Shown here one piece after another: positions 1 to 8,626 of a DNA stretch of 64,000 nucleotides. The notes under the pieces were generated by a model that was given only the letters and a program-made list of their open reading frames with translations, did not search any database and was not told the DNA's origin. The translations under genes and the position numbers were made by a program. Position 1 is the first letter of the stretch. Every line of letters begins with the position of its first letter. Source of the stretch: JBOCEF01 sp050586345 (GTDB lineage Bacteria; Pseudomonadota; Alphaproteobacteria; Rhodobacterales; Rhodobacteraceae); assembly GCF_050586345.1 (NCBI RefSeq), contig NZ_JBOCEF010000004.1, positions 1 through 64,000 on the forward strand. Reading direction: 5' to 3'.

Positions 1-1
1 A

Positions 2-70
2 TCAGCCCAGGCCCGCTTCCTTCAGCTGGCGGTCGACGCTTTCGGCGAGCATGTCGAGCCCCTCGTCCAC
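2..70 (-). other. Possible C-terminal remnant of an unrecognised gene
   Basis: Reading the minus strand from about 70 down to a TGA at 4-2 gives a short acidic/amphipathic peptide (starts VDEGLDMLAESVD, ends KEAGLG) that looks like the end of an enzyme helix. No start with a convincing ribosome binding site exists upstream; the frame runs into GC-rich filler (75-165) and then the amidohydrolase gene. It could be the tail of a decayed gene or simply a chance frame. No function is assigned. Confidence 0.2.
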
Positions 71-167
71 CGGGACCCTGGCGGATCCCGGCGGCGCGGG
101 CCGGGCCGGGCGGACCCGGCGCGGGGGCGGGGGCGGGGGACGGCCCGCGCGGACCCGCCCCGCCCGC

Positions 168-1040
168 TCAGCTGACGCCGAGCAGGCGCATCGCGTTCTC
201 CTTGAGAATCAGCGGGCGCACCTCGTCGCGGAACGCCGCCTTCTCGAACGCGCCGAGCCATTTCTCGGGCGAGATCATCGGCCAGTCCGAGCCGAACAGC
301 ATCTTCTTCTTCAGCATCGTGTTGGCATAGCGCACGAGGATCTCGGGGAAGTATTTCGGCGACCAGCCCGACAGGTCGATATAGACGTTGGGCTTGTGCT
401 GGGCGACCGAGAGCGCCTCTTCCTGCCAGGGGAAGGAGGGGTGCGCCAGGATGATCGGCATGTCCGGGAAGTCCACGGCCACGTCGTCCATGTACATCGG
501 GTTGGAGTATTTCAGCCGCATCCCGTTGCCGCCGCGCATGCCCGACCCGACGCCGGTCTGGCCGGTGTGGAACAGCACCGGCTTGCCGGTCTCGGCGATG
601 GCCTCGTACAGCGTGTAGGCCATGCGGTCATAGGGGTAGAAGCCCTGCATGGTCGGGTGCAGCTTGAAGCCCTGGATGCCGTGGTTCTGCACCAGGTCCC
701 GCGCCTCGCGCGCGCCCAGCTTGCCCTTGTGCGGGTCGATCGAGGCGAAGGGGATCAGGATGTCCGAATGCTCGGCGCAGGTCTCGGCGACCTCGTAGTT
801 GTTGTAGCGCCGATAGCCGGTCTCCCGCTCCGCATCCACCGGGAAGATCACCGCGGCGATGTTCTGCTCGCGGTAATGGGCCGCCGTCTCGTGGATCGTC
901 GGCGGGTGCTGCCACGGGGCGCCGAAGTATTTCGCCATGGTCGACTGCAGGTCGTCATAGCCGTCATCGGCATGGCAGCCGCAGGGCTCCTCGGCATGGG
1001 TGTGGAAGTCGATCGCGCGGACCTTGGAAAAATCGACCAT
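168..1040 (-). CDS. Amidohydrolase family protein (hydroxycinnamate operon)
   Basis: A 290-residue metal-dependent hydrolase of the amidohydrolase 2 (TIM-barrel) family. The N-terminal metal motif DFHTHAEEPCG gives His13 and His15, a later HTGQTGVGSG and LAHPSFPW supply further His ligands, and FGSDWP (Asp252) is the usual C-terminal catalytic Asp. The start has a good ribosome site (AGGGGGAA). It is the last gene of the minus-strand run crotonase, MarR, feruloyl-CoA synthase. In Agrobacterium hydroxycinnamate degradation an amidohydrolase-type protein acts as a beta-ketoacyl-CoA hydrolase in the coenzyme-A dependent deacetylation route. A similar role here is inference from context; the substrate cannot be read from the sequence. 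Confidence 0.85.
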   Translation of the reverse strand: MVDFSKVRAIDFHTHAEEPCGCHADDGYDDLQSTMAKYFGAPWQHPPTIHETAAHYREQNIAAVIFPVDAERETGYRRYNNYEVAETCAEHSDILIPFASIDPHKGKLGAREARDLVQNHGIQGFKLHPTMQGFYPYDRMAYTLYEAIAETGKPVLFHTGQTGVGSGMRGGNGMRLKYSNPMYMDDVAVDFPDMPIILAHPSFPWQEEALSVAQHKPNVYIDLSGWSPKYFPEILVRYANTMLKKKMLFGSDWPMISPEKWLGAFEKAAFRDEVRPLILKENAMRLLGVS

Positions 1041-1111
1041 CTCGTGTTTCCCCCTTGGGCGCCTCTGCGGGCGCGGGTTGCGGGCGCGACGCGGCGCGCC
1101 CGGTACAGGCG

Positions 1112-2929
1112 TCAGACCCGGATCACCGCCGGGTCGGCATCGTCGTAAAGCCGCTCGACCATCGCCTTGCGCACGGTCTGCACCTTGCGCGGGTTCAGGT
1201 TGCCCTTGGCGGTGATCTCGCCCTCGGTCAGCGAGGGCGGCGCGTCCACCACCAGCAGGCGGGCCACCCTGGTCGAGGACCCGGTGGCGGATTTCGCCAG
1301 TTCGGCCAGCTTGGCCGACAGGGTCGCGGCCAGCTTCTCGCCCACCATCGCGCCGTTCCCGTCCGAGGCGCCGTCGAGCGGGTCGGCCGGGAACACCAGC
1401 GCGCCGATCTCGTTCCGGTCCTGGCCGCAGATCACCAGGTCATGGGCGACGGGCGCCAGCGCGTCATGCGCCGCGCCGCGCAGCTTGCTCGCATGGACCC
1501 AGGTGCCGGTCAGCAGCTTGAAATCCTCGGAGATCCGGCCGTCGAAGCGCAGGCCCCGGTCCATGTCGCCATCATCCACGAAGCGCACCGCGTCGCCGGT
1601 GATCATGAAGCCTTCCTCGTCGAAGGTCTCCTTGGTCTTCAGCGCGTCGCGGAAATACCCTTCCATGATGTTCGGCCCGGCGCAGCGCAGCTCCGAGCGC
1701 AGCTCGTCATCGGGCAGCAGCTTGATCGTCACGCCCGGCATCGGCACGCCGATGATGCCGGAGGAGGAGATCGGCTCATGCACGATCAGCGTCGCCGGGG
1801 CGGTCTCGGTCATCCCCCAGGACGACACCATCAGGGGCGCGTCCCCGCGCACCTCCATCGCCATGTCCTCGAGCGCGTGCCACACGTCCTGCGGCAGCGA
1901 GGCGCCGGCATAGAGCATCAGGTCGAGGTTCTCGAAATACTTCCGGCGCAGCCCCTCGTCCGTCTTCATCGCCTCGACCTGCTTGGCGAAGGCGACGGGG
2001 ACGTTGAAGCTGATCGTGCCGGGCTTCATCGCAAGGTTCTCGAGGCTGCGCTTGAACCCGTCGGGGGTCGGCTTGCCGTCGTCGACATAGATCGACCCGC
2101 CATTGGCGAGCATCATGTTGAAGTTGTGCGAGCCGCCGAAGACGTGGTTCCAGGGCAGCCAGTCGAGGATCCGCGGCGGGCGTTCGCGCAGGAACGGGAA
2201 CACCGAGGCGATCTGGGCCTGGTTCACGCACATCATCTTCTGCGTCGTGCGCACGCCCTTGGGCGCGCCGGAGGAGCCGGAGGTGAACAGCACTTTTGCA
2301 AGGGTGCCCGGGCCGACGGCCGCATGCAGGGTCGACGCCTTGCCCGCGTCGCCATTCGCCTTCAGGTCCGAGAGCGCGGTCGCGCCGGTCGCCCCGGGCT
2401 TCGCGGCGATCTTCTCCACCCCGTCCAGCTGCGGCAGGGCCAGCGCGTCGGCATAGGGATCGGCGTCATACACGAACACCGCGCCGGGCTGCATCATCTC
2501 CAGCACGTGCTGGAGGCGGTGATGGGCGCCGGGGATCAGCGAGTACTGCTCGGCCACCGGCGAGAAGGGCGCGCCGATATACTGGCAGGCGAGCGAGACC
2601 AGCGCGTGGTCGACCCCGTTGCCCGACAGCGCGCAGACCGGCTTGTCCGGGCCGATGCCATGGGCGGCGAGGCCGGCGGCCAGCGCCTGCACCTCCTCCA
2701 GCGCCGCGGCGTAGCTCACCTCGCGCCAGCCCTCCCCGTCGCGCTCGGCGATGAAGACGCGCTCCGGGGCCTCGGCCGCCCAGTGGCGCAGCATGTGCAG
2801 CGTGGTCTCGAAGACCGGGCCCAGGGGCACGTCCGAGCGCAGCAGGATGCTGCCGTCGGCGCGGTCCTCGCGGGTCACGGACTGGGGGATGAGCCCCTCG
2901 GTGCGGTGCTTTACGACGCGGGTCGTCAT
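1112..2929 (-). CDS. fcs: Feruloyl-CoA synthase
   Basis: A 605-residue ANL-superfamily adenylating ligase expected to convert ferulate, p-coumarate or caffeate plus CoA and ATP to the CoA thioester. The phosphate-binding motif is VLFTSGSSGAPKGV (about residues 213-226); DWLPWNHVFGG, SSWGMTETAP and the DGRISEDFKL region are characteristic of the feruloyl-CoA synthase branch rather than generic acyl-CoA ligases. The frame is open further upstream (to 3196) but ATG at 2929 is chosen because GGGAGGAG lies seven bases before it and the upstream part would overlap the MarR gene. It sits between the MarR regulator and the amidohydrolase in one operon. Length matches the family. Confidence 0.93.
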   Translation of the reverse strand: MTTRVVKHRTEGLIPQSVTREDRADGSILLRSDVPLGPVFETTLHMLRHWAAEAPERVFIAERDGEGWREVSYAAALEEVQALAAGLAAHGIGPDKPVCALSGNGVDHALVSLACQYIGAPFSPVAEQYSLIPGAHHRLQHVLEMMQPGAVFVYDADPYADALALPQLDGVEKIAAKPGATGATALSDLKANGDAGKASTLHAAVGPGTLAKVLFTSGSSGAPKGVRTTQKMMCVNQAQIASVFPFLRERPPRILDWLPWNHVFGGSHNFNMMLANGGSIYVDDGKPTPDGFKRSLENLAMKPGTISFNVPVAFAKQVEAMKTDEGLRRKYFENLDLMLYAGASLPQDVWHALEDMAMEVRGDAPLMVSSWGMTETAPATLIVHEPISSSGIIGVPMPGVTIKLLPDDELRSELRCAGPNIMEGYFRDALKTKETFDEEGFMITGDAVRFVDDGDMDRGLRFDGRISEDFKLLTGTWVHASKLRGAAHDALAPVAHDLVICGQDRNEIGALVFPADPLDGASDGNGAMVGEKLAATLSAKLAELAKSATGSSTRVARLLVVDAPPSLTEGEITAKGNLNPRKVQTVRKAMVERLYDDADPAVIRV

Positions 2930-3041
2930 GGCGGCGTCTCCTCCCAAAGGTCGGCCGGTATGGGGGCGGGGCCGCCTTGGCGCGGCCCTCGGTTGTCTCG
3001 GGTCCCGGATCCCGGGTCCGTCTTGCGGCGCGGGGCCGGGA

Positions 3042-3512
3042 TCAGCCCGCCGCGGCCTCGATCTTCGCCAGCATGGCGTGAAGCCGGGCGCGCTCCTCCT
3101 CGTCCAGCCCGGCCAGCATCCGCGCCTCGTGCGCGCGGCAGGCGGCCATCGCCTGTTCGCCCAGCCGCAGCCCGGCGAGGGTCGCGCGCAGCGCATAGGT
3201 GCGCCGGTCGGTCGGCACCTTGTTGCGGGTGATCAGGTCGCGGCCTTCCAGTTCGTCGATCATCAGCACCACGCCCGACCGTTCGATGGACAGGGCCGCG
3301 GCCAGCTGGCTCTGGGTCATGTCCGGCCGGTCGATGATCAGCATCAGCGCCGAGAAGGTGGCGATGCGCAGCTCGAACGGCGCGAGGGTGGCGGTGAAAT
3401 CCGACTGGATCGCCATGTAGGCCCGCTTGAGGGCATAGCCGGTGAAGCCGCGCAGGGCGGCGTCGCCCGGCGCGTCGGCGGCGGCGTCGGCCTGGGTGCG
3501 GCGGCGTGCCAT
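3042..3512 (-). CDS. MarR-family transcriptional regulator (CouR-like)
   Basis: A 156-residue winged-helix protein. The recognition region (MTQSQLAAALSIERSGVVLM) and the wing with the MarR-typical LITRNKVPTDRRTYAL segment are clear, followed by a C-terminal dimerisation helix. It lies inside the hydroxycinnamate operon between crotonase and feruloyl-CoA synthase. In Rhodopseudomonas and related alphaproteobacteria CouR, a MarR protein, represses the hydroxycinnamate ligase/crotonase genes and is released by the CoA thioester. The same autoregulatory role is inferred here; the likely operator is the inverted repeat at 4456-4476. Confidence 0.88.
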   Translation of the reverse strand: MARRRTQADAAADAPGDAALRGFTGYALKRAYMAIQSDFTATLAPFELRIATFSALMLIIDRPDMTQSQLAAALSIERSGVVLMIDELEGRDLITRNKVPTDRRTYALRATLAGLRLGEQAMAACRAHEARMLAGLDEEERARLHAMLAKIEAAAG

Positions 3513-3573
3513 GGCGTGCTCCTCTCGTCGGGGGGACGCGGCGGGGTGGGGGGGGAGCCACCCGCGCGCGGGA

Positions 3574-4353
3574 TCAGTTGAACTTCGGCTGGCGTTTCTC
3601 GAGGAACGCCTTCAGGCCCTCCTCGGCGTCCGGGCCGGTCTGGGTCAGCGCGGCGCACAGGCTCTCGGTGAACAGCCCGTCGACGCGGGACATGTCATTG
3701 ATGCGGCTGATGCCGTGGATCATCGTGTAATTGCACAGGCTGGAGTTGTCGGCGATCTTGTTCGCCAGCTCCATCGCCAGCGGCAGCGCCTCGCCCATGC
3801 CGACGCTGTAATGGCACAGGCCCAGCGCCAGCCCCTCGTCCGCGCCGTATTTGCGGCCCGTCAGCATCATTTCCGTCATCCGGTCGGGGCCGAGGATGCG
3901 GCCCACGCGGGCGGTCGCGCCGCCGCCGACGAAGATGCCCCGGCGCCCCTCGGGGAGCTGGAAGATCACGTCCGGCTCGGCGATGCGCACATGGGTCGAG
4001 GTCGCCAGCTCCAGCCCCCCGCCGATCACCGCGCCGTTCATCGCCGAGACCACCGGCAGGCCGCCGAACTGGATCTTGTCCATGATCACGTGCCAGGCGC
4101 GCGAATGGCGCATCGTGCCCTCGGCATCGCGCGAGACGTGCTGCGCGAGGTCCAGGCCCGAGCAGTAATGCCCCTCGACCCCGGTCAGCACCGCGGCCTT
4201 CACCCCCTCGGGCGGGGCCGAGAAGAAGGCGTCGATCTCGTGCAGCAGCTGGTCGCACATGGCGTTGCGCTTGCCGGGGCGGTTCATGGTCAGGACCGCG
4301 ATCCGGTCCTGGATTTCGATGTCGAGCATCGGCGCGCCGGTGGTGGCGGTCAT
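3574..4353 (-). CDS. Crotonase (enoyl-CoA hydratase family), probable hydroxycinnamoyl-CoA hydratase/lyase
   Basis: A 259-residue crotonase-fold enzyme. The two oxyanion-hole segments are visible: GHYCSGLDLAQH and NGAVIGGGLELATSTH, followed by LPEGRRGIFVGGG. The start at 4353 is preferred over an upstream in-frame ATG (4401) because GGGAGGACT precedes it at good spacing. It is the promoter-proximal gene of the operon, so hydration (and perhaps retro-aldol cleavage) of feruloyl/coumaroyl-CoA is the likely reaction. Whether it is a hydratase-lyase giving vanillin-type aldehydes, or a plain hydratase feeding a beta-oxidative route with the amidohydrolase, cannot be decided here. Confidence 0.88.
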   Translation of the reverse strand: MTATTGAPMLDIEIQDRIAVLTMNRPGKRNAMCDQLLHEIDAFFSAPPEGVKAAVLTGVEGHYCSGLDLAQHVSRDAEGTMRHSRAWHVIMDKIQFGGLPVVSAMNGAVIGGGLELATSTHVRIAEPDVIFQLPEGRRGIFVGGGATARVGRILGPDRMTEMMLTGRKYGADEGLALGLCHYSVGMGEALPLAMELANKIADNSSLCNYTMIHGISRINDMSRVDGLFTESLCAALTQTGPDAEEGLKAFLEKRQPKFN

Positions 4354-4440
4354 GCGAAGTCCTCCCGGGGATCTCTTGCCGCGGGGGCGCGCCCCACGCA
4401 TGCTGCGGCCCCTGCATGGGGGACCGGTTTCCTGCGCGGC

Positions 4441-4468
4441 ATGATATGGGGGATAATTGTTATGTCAA
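4441..4468 (-). promoter_or_regulatory. Sigma-70 type promoter of the hydroxycinnamate operon
   Basis: On the minus strand a perfect TTGACA (4468-4463) is separated by 16 bases from TATCAT (4446-4441). The stretch is strikingly AT-rich for this genome. It lies 88 bases upstream of the crotonase ATG at 4353 and points towards it. Confidence 0.7.
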
Positions 4469-4476
4469 TTTACAAT
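4456..4476. promoter_or_regulatory. Inverted repeat, likely MarR (CouR-like) operator
   Basis: ATTGT at 4456-4460 and ACAAT at 4472-4476 form an interrupted palindrome of 21 bases with ATTGTTA/TAAAT-like half sites. It covers the -35 element of the operon promoter, an ideal position for repression by the MarR protein encoded at 3042-3512. Assignment to that protein is inference. Confidence 0.55.
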
Positions 4477-4634
4477 ATGTCTCCCCTTGCAAACCGCCGC
4501 GCGCCCCCCGCGCCGTCCGGTCGCGATTGGTTCACCATGCCCCCCTAGCATGAGGCGCCGACGGGCTTCATGATCGGCCCGCGGCGCGCGATCCGGCGGC
4601 CGCGACCCGGCCAGAAAGGACGGAGGGGACGAGT

Positions 4635-6233
4635 ATGAGCCTTGAGAGATACACCGTGTTCGGCGCGGTCTGGGCGGGGGCGCTGGTCGCGCTGATCCTG
4701 TCGATCTTCTGGACCTGGATGCTGGCGCCCGCGGCGGCGCTGATCGCGCTCGGGCTGCTCGGGATCAAGGACCTGGTGCAGGAGCGGCACGCGCTGCTGC
4801 GCAACTATCCCGTCATCGGCCACATGCGCTGGCTGTTCGAAGGCATCCGCCCCGAGATCCGCCAGTACCTGATCGAAAGCGACCAGGACGAGGAGCCGTT
4901 CAGCCGCGAGGCCCGCTCCATCGTCTACCAGCGCGCCAAGGGGGTCGAGGACAAGCGCCCCTTCGGCACCCAGCAACGGGTCTATGATTCGGGCTATTCC
5001 TGGCTCACCCATTCCGTCGTCGGCTGCCACCCCGAGACCTGGGATTTCCGGGTGAAGATCGGCGGGCCGGACTGCAAGCAGCCCTATGACGCCTCGATCT
5101 ACAACATCTCGGCCATGAGCTTCGGCGCCCTCTCGGCCAACGCCATCGCGGCGCTGAACAAGGGCGCGAAGATGGGCGGCTTCGCCCATGACACCGGCGA
5201 GGGCGGGATCAGCTGCTACCACAAGGCCAATGGCGGCGACCTCGTGTACCAGGTCGGCACCGGCTATTTCGGCTGCCGCGACGCCGAGGGGCGGTTCGAC
5301 CGGGAGAAATTCCGCGAAACCGCCGCCCTGCCGCAGGTGAAGATGATCGAGCTGAAGCTCAGCCAGGGGGCCAAGCCGGGCCATGGCGGGATGCTGCCCG
5401 CGGCCAAGATCACCCCCGAGATCGCCGAGGCCCGCGGCGTGCCGATGGGCGTCGACTGCATCAGCCCCGGCGGGCATTCGGCCTTCTCCACCCCCACCGG
5501 GATGATGGAATTCCTCGGCGAGCTGCGGGAGCTTTCGGGCGGCAAGCCGGTGGGCTTCAAGTTCTGCGTCGGCCACCGGCGCGAGCTGATGTGCATGGTC
5601 AAGGCGATGCTGGAGACGGGGATCGTCCCGGACTTCATCGTCGTCGACGGGGCCGAGGGCGGCACCGGCGCGGCGCCGCTGGAATTCTCCAACCATATCG
5701 GCACGCCGATGGTCGAGGGGCTGACCTGGGTCCACAACACCCTGCGCGGCGCGGGGCTGCGCGACCGGGTGCGGATCGGGGCCGCGGGCAAGCTGGTGAC
5801 GGCCTTCGACATCGCGCGGACCTGCGCGCTGGGGGCGGACTGGTGCAACTCGGCCCGCGGGTTCATGTTCGCCATCGGCTGCATCCAGGCCCAGGCCTGC
5901 CACACCAATGCCTGCCCCACCGGGGTGGCGACGCAGGACAAGCTGCGCCAGCGCGCGCTGGTGGTGGGCGACAAGGCCGAGCGGGTGGCGCGGTTCCACG
6001 AGAACACGCTGAAGGCGGTGCGCGACATGGTCGGCGCCGCGGGGCTGGAGGACCCGCAGGAGCTGGGGCCGATGCATTTCAACGTGCGCCAGAAGGACGG
6101 CGCGGTGGTCACCGGCGACGTGGCCTATCCGCAGCTGCCGATCGGCTGCCTGGTGCGCGGGGATTGCGACGATCCCGGCTATGGCGACCGCTGGGCCCGC
6201 GCCCGCGCCGACAGCTTCGCCCGGGTGGACTGA
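4635..6233 (+). CDS. FMN-binding glutamate synthase family protein
   Basis: A 532-residue protein related to the FMN/synthase domain of glutamate synthase (GltB2-like) but lacking the glutaminase part. One or two N-terminal hydrophobic segments (about residues 8-45) suggest membrane attachment. The synthase domain carries SAMSFGALS, GEGGIS, KPGHGG, GAEGGTGAAPLEF and the cluster motif with Cys416, Cys422 and Cys427 followed by PTGVATQ, so a 3Fe-4S cluster and FMN are expected. Proteins of this class are common in proteobacteria, and their substrate is largely uncharacterised. The start has GGAGGGG upstream. It is transcribed divergently from the hydroxycinnamate operon. Confidence 0.88.
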   Translation: MSLERYTVFGAVWAGALVALILSIFWTWMLAPAAALIALGLLGIKDLVQERHALLRNYPVIGHMRWLFEGIRPEIRQYLIESDQDEEPFSREARSIVYQRAKGVEDKRPFGTQQRVYDSGYSWLTHSVVGCHPETWDFRVKIGGPDCKQPYDASIYNISAMSFGALSANAIAALNKGAKMGGFAHDTGEGGISCYHKANGGDLVYQVGTGYFGCRDAEGRFDREKFRETAALPQVKMIELKLSQGAKPGHGGMLPAAKITPEIAEARGVPMGVDCISPGGHSAFSTPTGMMEFLGELRELSGGKPVGFKFCVGHRRELMCMVKAMLETGIVPDFIVVDGAEGGTGAAPLEFSNHIGTPMVEGLTWVHNTLRGAGLRDRVRIGAAGKLVTAFDIARTCALGADWCNSARGFMFAIGCIQAQACHTNACPTGVATQDKLRQRALVVGDKAERVARFHENTLKAVRDMVGAAGLEDPQELGPMHFNVRQKDGAVVTGDVAYPQLPIGCLVRGDCDDPGYGDRWARARADSFARVD

Positions 6234-6379
6234 AGCGCGCCCGGGAGACCTCCGGGGGGAGGAGGCGCCCGCTCAGGGGGGCCATGCCCCCCGTTCGCGG
6301 CCGCCGGGCGGCTGGGCGCCGCCCACGCGCGCCGATCCGACGCTTCGCCACCGGGCGCGACGGCGCGGGGCGCGCGAGG

Positions 6380-6415
6380 CGCGGCCGAGCGGGAGGGCCC
6401 GTCCCTCCCCGAGGC
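6380..6415 (-). repeat. Dispersed intergenic palindromic repeat, copy 1 (inverted)
   Basis: Read on the minus strand this is CTCGGGGAGGG, a short loop, CCCTCCCGCTCGGCCG. The same layout occurs on the plus strand at 13271, 19736 and 23930, always between genes. It can form a strong hairpin. Confidence 0.5.
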
Positions 6416-6469
6416 CGCGCCTGCCCCGCGGAGCCGCGGCCGCCTGGCGCCCGGCCCGGGGCGCGCGCC

Positions 6470-8626
6470 TTACGCCCCCGCCAGCCGCAGCCCGGCGCCG
6501 GTCCGCCGCGCGATCCGCTCCAGCCGCAGGCCCTGCGCCGCGGCGATCTCGGCGCTGATGCCTAGACCCAGCCCGTGCCCCTCGGCCCCGCCCGCGGTGC
6601 GCGCGACCCGGGCGCCGGGGGTCAGCGCCTGCTCCCACTCCGCCGCGCCCAGGCCGGGGCCGAGGTCATGCACCTCGAAATCCACCTTCCCGCCGCGCCG
6701 CCGCGCGCCGACCAGCACCTTGCCGCCCGACCCGCCGTATTTCAGCGCGTTGGAGACGAGGTTGCTCAGCACCCGCATGGTCTTCAGCGGATCGGCCGAC
6801 AGCGGGGCCGAGCAGGGGATCACCCGAAGCTCCACCCCCCGCGCGGCGGCGTCGGCGCCGAACATGTCCGCCAGCGGCGCCAGAACCCGGTTCGCATCGG
6901 CGCCCAGGGGGCGGGACGCGGGGGGGCAACGCTCGGGCGGGGACAGGGGGGCGTCGGCGGCCTCCCCCTCCGCCCCCGCCGCCCCTGCCGCGGCGCCCGC
7001 AGCCGCACCCGCCGCCGCACCCGCCGACCCAACCCTCGCGCCCGCCGCCGGCGCGTTCTCCAGCTCGGCCGCCAGGATCCCCTCCAGGTAGGCGAAGCTG
7101 CGCTCGATCATCTCGCGCCGCGCGGGGTCGGGGGCGGCCGCGCCGCCCATCGCCTCGGCCTGGAGCGTCATGCGCAGCGCGTGGATCGGCTGGCGCAGGT
7201 CATGCGCCGTCTCGGCCGCCCGCCGCCCGGCCCGGCGCGCGGCCTCCATCGCGTCCCGGTGCTGCGCCTCGATCCGCGTCAGCCGCCCCTGAAGCTCCAG
7301 TGCATCCGCCATCGCCGCGTTGCGCAGCCGCAGGGTCCGCGTATGCGCCCGCCGCAGCTGCTGGTAGCGATCCACGATGGCGGTGGCGAGCATCAGCGCC
7401 TCGAACACCGTCACCGCCCGGATCAGGTCGAACACCAGGTCCCGCGGCAGCGACAGCCCCAGCGGCAACGAGGCCGCCATCGCCGTCCCCGAGGCGGTCA
7501 CCGCCGCCCAGCCGAGCAGGAAGAACCGCACCTCGCGCCAGCGCCCGCGCCCCGCCGACAGCCCGGCCAGGAGGTACAGGAGCGGCGCGAAGGACGCGAT
7601 CGCCGTGCTGGTCATCTTCAGCGTCTGCGTGTCCATCACCGCCGACAGCAGCACCTGCGCCGCCGACGCCGCCACCAGCCCCAGCAGCGCGAGGTCGATC
7701 CACAGCCGCCAGCCCATCGCGCGCAGGAAGGCGCGCACGTAAAGCGCGCTCGCCGCCGTCGCGAGGCAGCCCAGCGGCAGCGAGGCGTAGCCGTTGAACC
7801 GCGGCGCATCAGGCCAGAGGTGGTGGAAGGTCGCCCCGTCCATATGCGCGATATAAAGCGCCAGCGACCCCGCATAGGCCGAGAAATAGATGAACACCCC
7901 CTGCCGGGTCAGCCCCGCCGCCAGCAGGCCCACCGCCGCCAGCATCCCCATCATCCCGTAATAGGCGTAGCTGCGCGCCGATTGCGCCGCCAGCGTGCGC
8001 AGGAAATCGTTCTGCCGCAGCAGCTGCATCGGCATCCCCGTGGCGCCGCCGGACCAGTAGCTGATCCACAGGACCGCCTCCTCCCGCGGCTCGAGCGTGA
8101 AGCGCGCGGCGACCCGGTCGACGGCGAGGGGGCGGGTCTCGAACCCGCTGTCCTCGTCCTGCGCCACCAGCGCCTCCACCGCCCCGTCTTCATGCTCGAT
8201 GGCGATGGTCAGGCCCTGGAAGAAGTTGATGTTGGTGTCGAGCACCCAGGTCCGGCGCGCGTCCTCGGCGCTCTGCAGCGGCAGGCGCAGCCAGATCAGG
8301 TCCTTGATCGGGCCGAAATTCGGCCGCCCGCCCGGGGTCGGGGCGAAGGCGCCGGCTTGCGCGGCGGCCTGCGCCTCGGGCAAGGTCATGGACCGGGTGG
8401 GGTCCAGCAAATGCGACAGCGCGCCGGAGAGGCTGGCGGGCGACGCCTCTCCCGCCAGGACCAGCGGCGCGGTCTGCGCGGCTGCGCCCGCGCCCGCCCC
8501 GCCCTGCTGCGCGCCCGCGATCCCCGCGGCCAGCAGCGCCCAGACAAGGACCAGCGCCGCCGCCGCGCGGCGCGGGACCGCCCCCGCCCCCGCTCCGCGC
8601 CGGAGCCGATGAAGGACCCCGCCCAT
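6470..8626 (-). CDS. Sensor histidine kinase with 7TM-DISM-type sensor
   Basis: A 718-residue membrane kinase. It has an N-terminal signal segment (hydrophobic ALVLVWALLAAGIAGA), a periplasmic beta-rich domain of the 7TMR-DISM kind (about residues 40-200), seven or so membrane segments (about 205-410), a coiled coil, a dimerisation helix and an ATPase domain. The phosphoacceptor lies in AHDLRQPIHALR (His475), the HDxRQP variety. ATP-binding boxes are LVSNALKYGG and EGHGLGLGIS. An alanine-rich linker interrupts the catalytic half. The frame stays open to 9820, but ATG at 8626 is preferred because a signal peptide follows directly. The start codon overlaps that of the divergent response regulator, its likely partner. 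Confidence 0.85.
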   Translation of the reverse strand: MGGVLHRLRRGAGAGAVPRRAAAALVLVWALLAAGIAGAQQGGAGAGAAAQTAPLVLAGEASPASLSGALSHLLDPTRSMTLPEAQAAAQAGAFAPTPGGRPNFGPIKDLIWLRLPLQSAEDARRTWVLDTNINFFQGLTIAIEHEDGAVEALVAQDEDSGFETRPLAVDRVAARFTLEPREEAVLWISYWSGGATGMPMQLLRQNDFLRTLAAQSARSYAYYGMMGMLAAVGLLAAGLTRQGVFIYFSAYAGSLALYIAHMDGATFHHLWPDAPRFNGYASLPLGCLATAASALYVRAFLRAMGWRLWIDLALLGLVAASAAQVLLSAVMDTQTLKMTSTAIASFAPLLYLLAGLSAGRGRWREVRFFLLGWAAVTASGTAMAASLPLGLSLPRDLVFDLIRAVTVFEALMLATAIVDRYQQLRRAHTRTLRLRNAAMADALELQGRLTRIEAQHRDAMEAARRAGRRAAETAHDLRQPIHALRMTLQAEAMGGAAAPDPARREMIERSFAYLEGILAAELENAPAAGARVGSAGAAAGAAAGAAAGAAGAEGEAADAPLSPPERCPPASRPLGADANRVLAPLADMFGADAAARGVELRVIPCSAPLSADPLKTMRVLSNLVSNALKYGGSGGKVLVGARRRGGKVDFEVHDLGPGLGAAEWEQALTPGARVARTAGGAEGHGLGLGISAEIAAAQGLRLERIARRTGAGLRLAGA

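Noticed and set aside
1055..3232. A 725-residue plus-strand frame opposite feruloyl-CoA synthase
   Set aside because: Rich in Arg/His/Gly with no domain; the minus strand carries a full set of ligase motifs.
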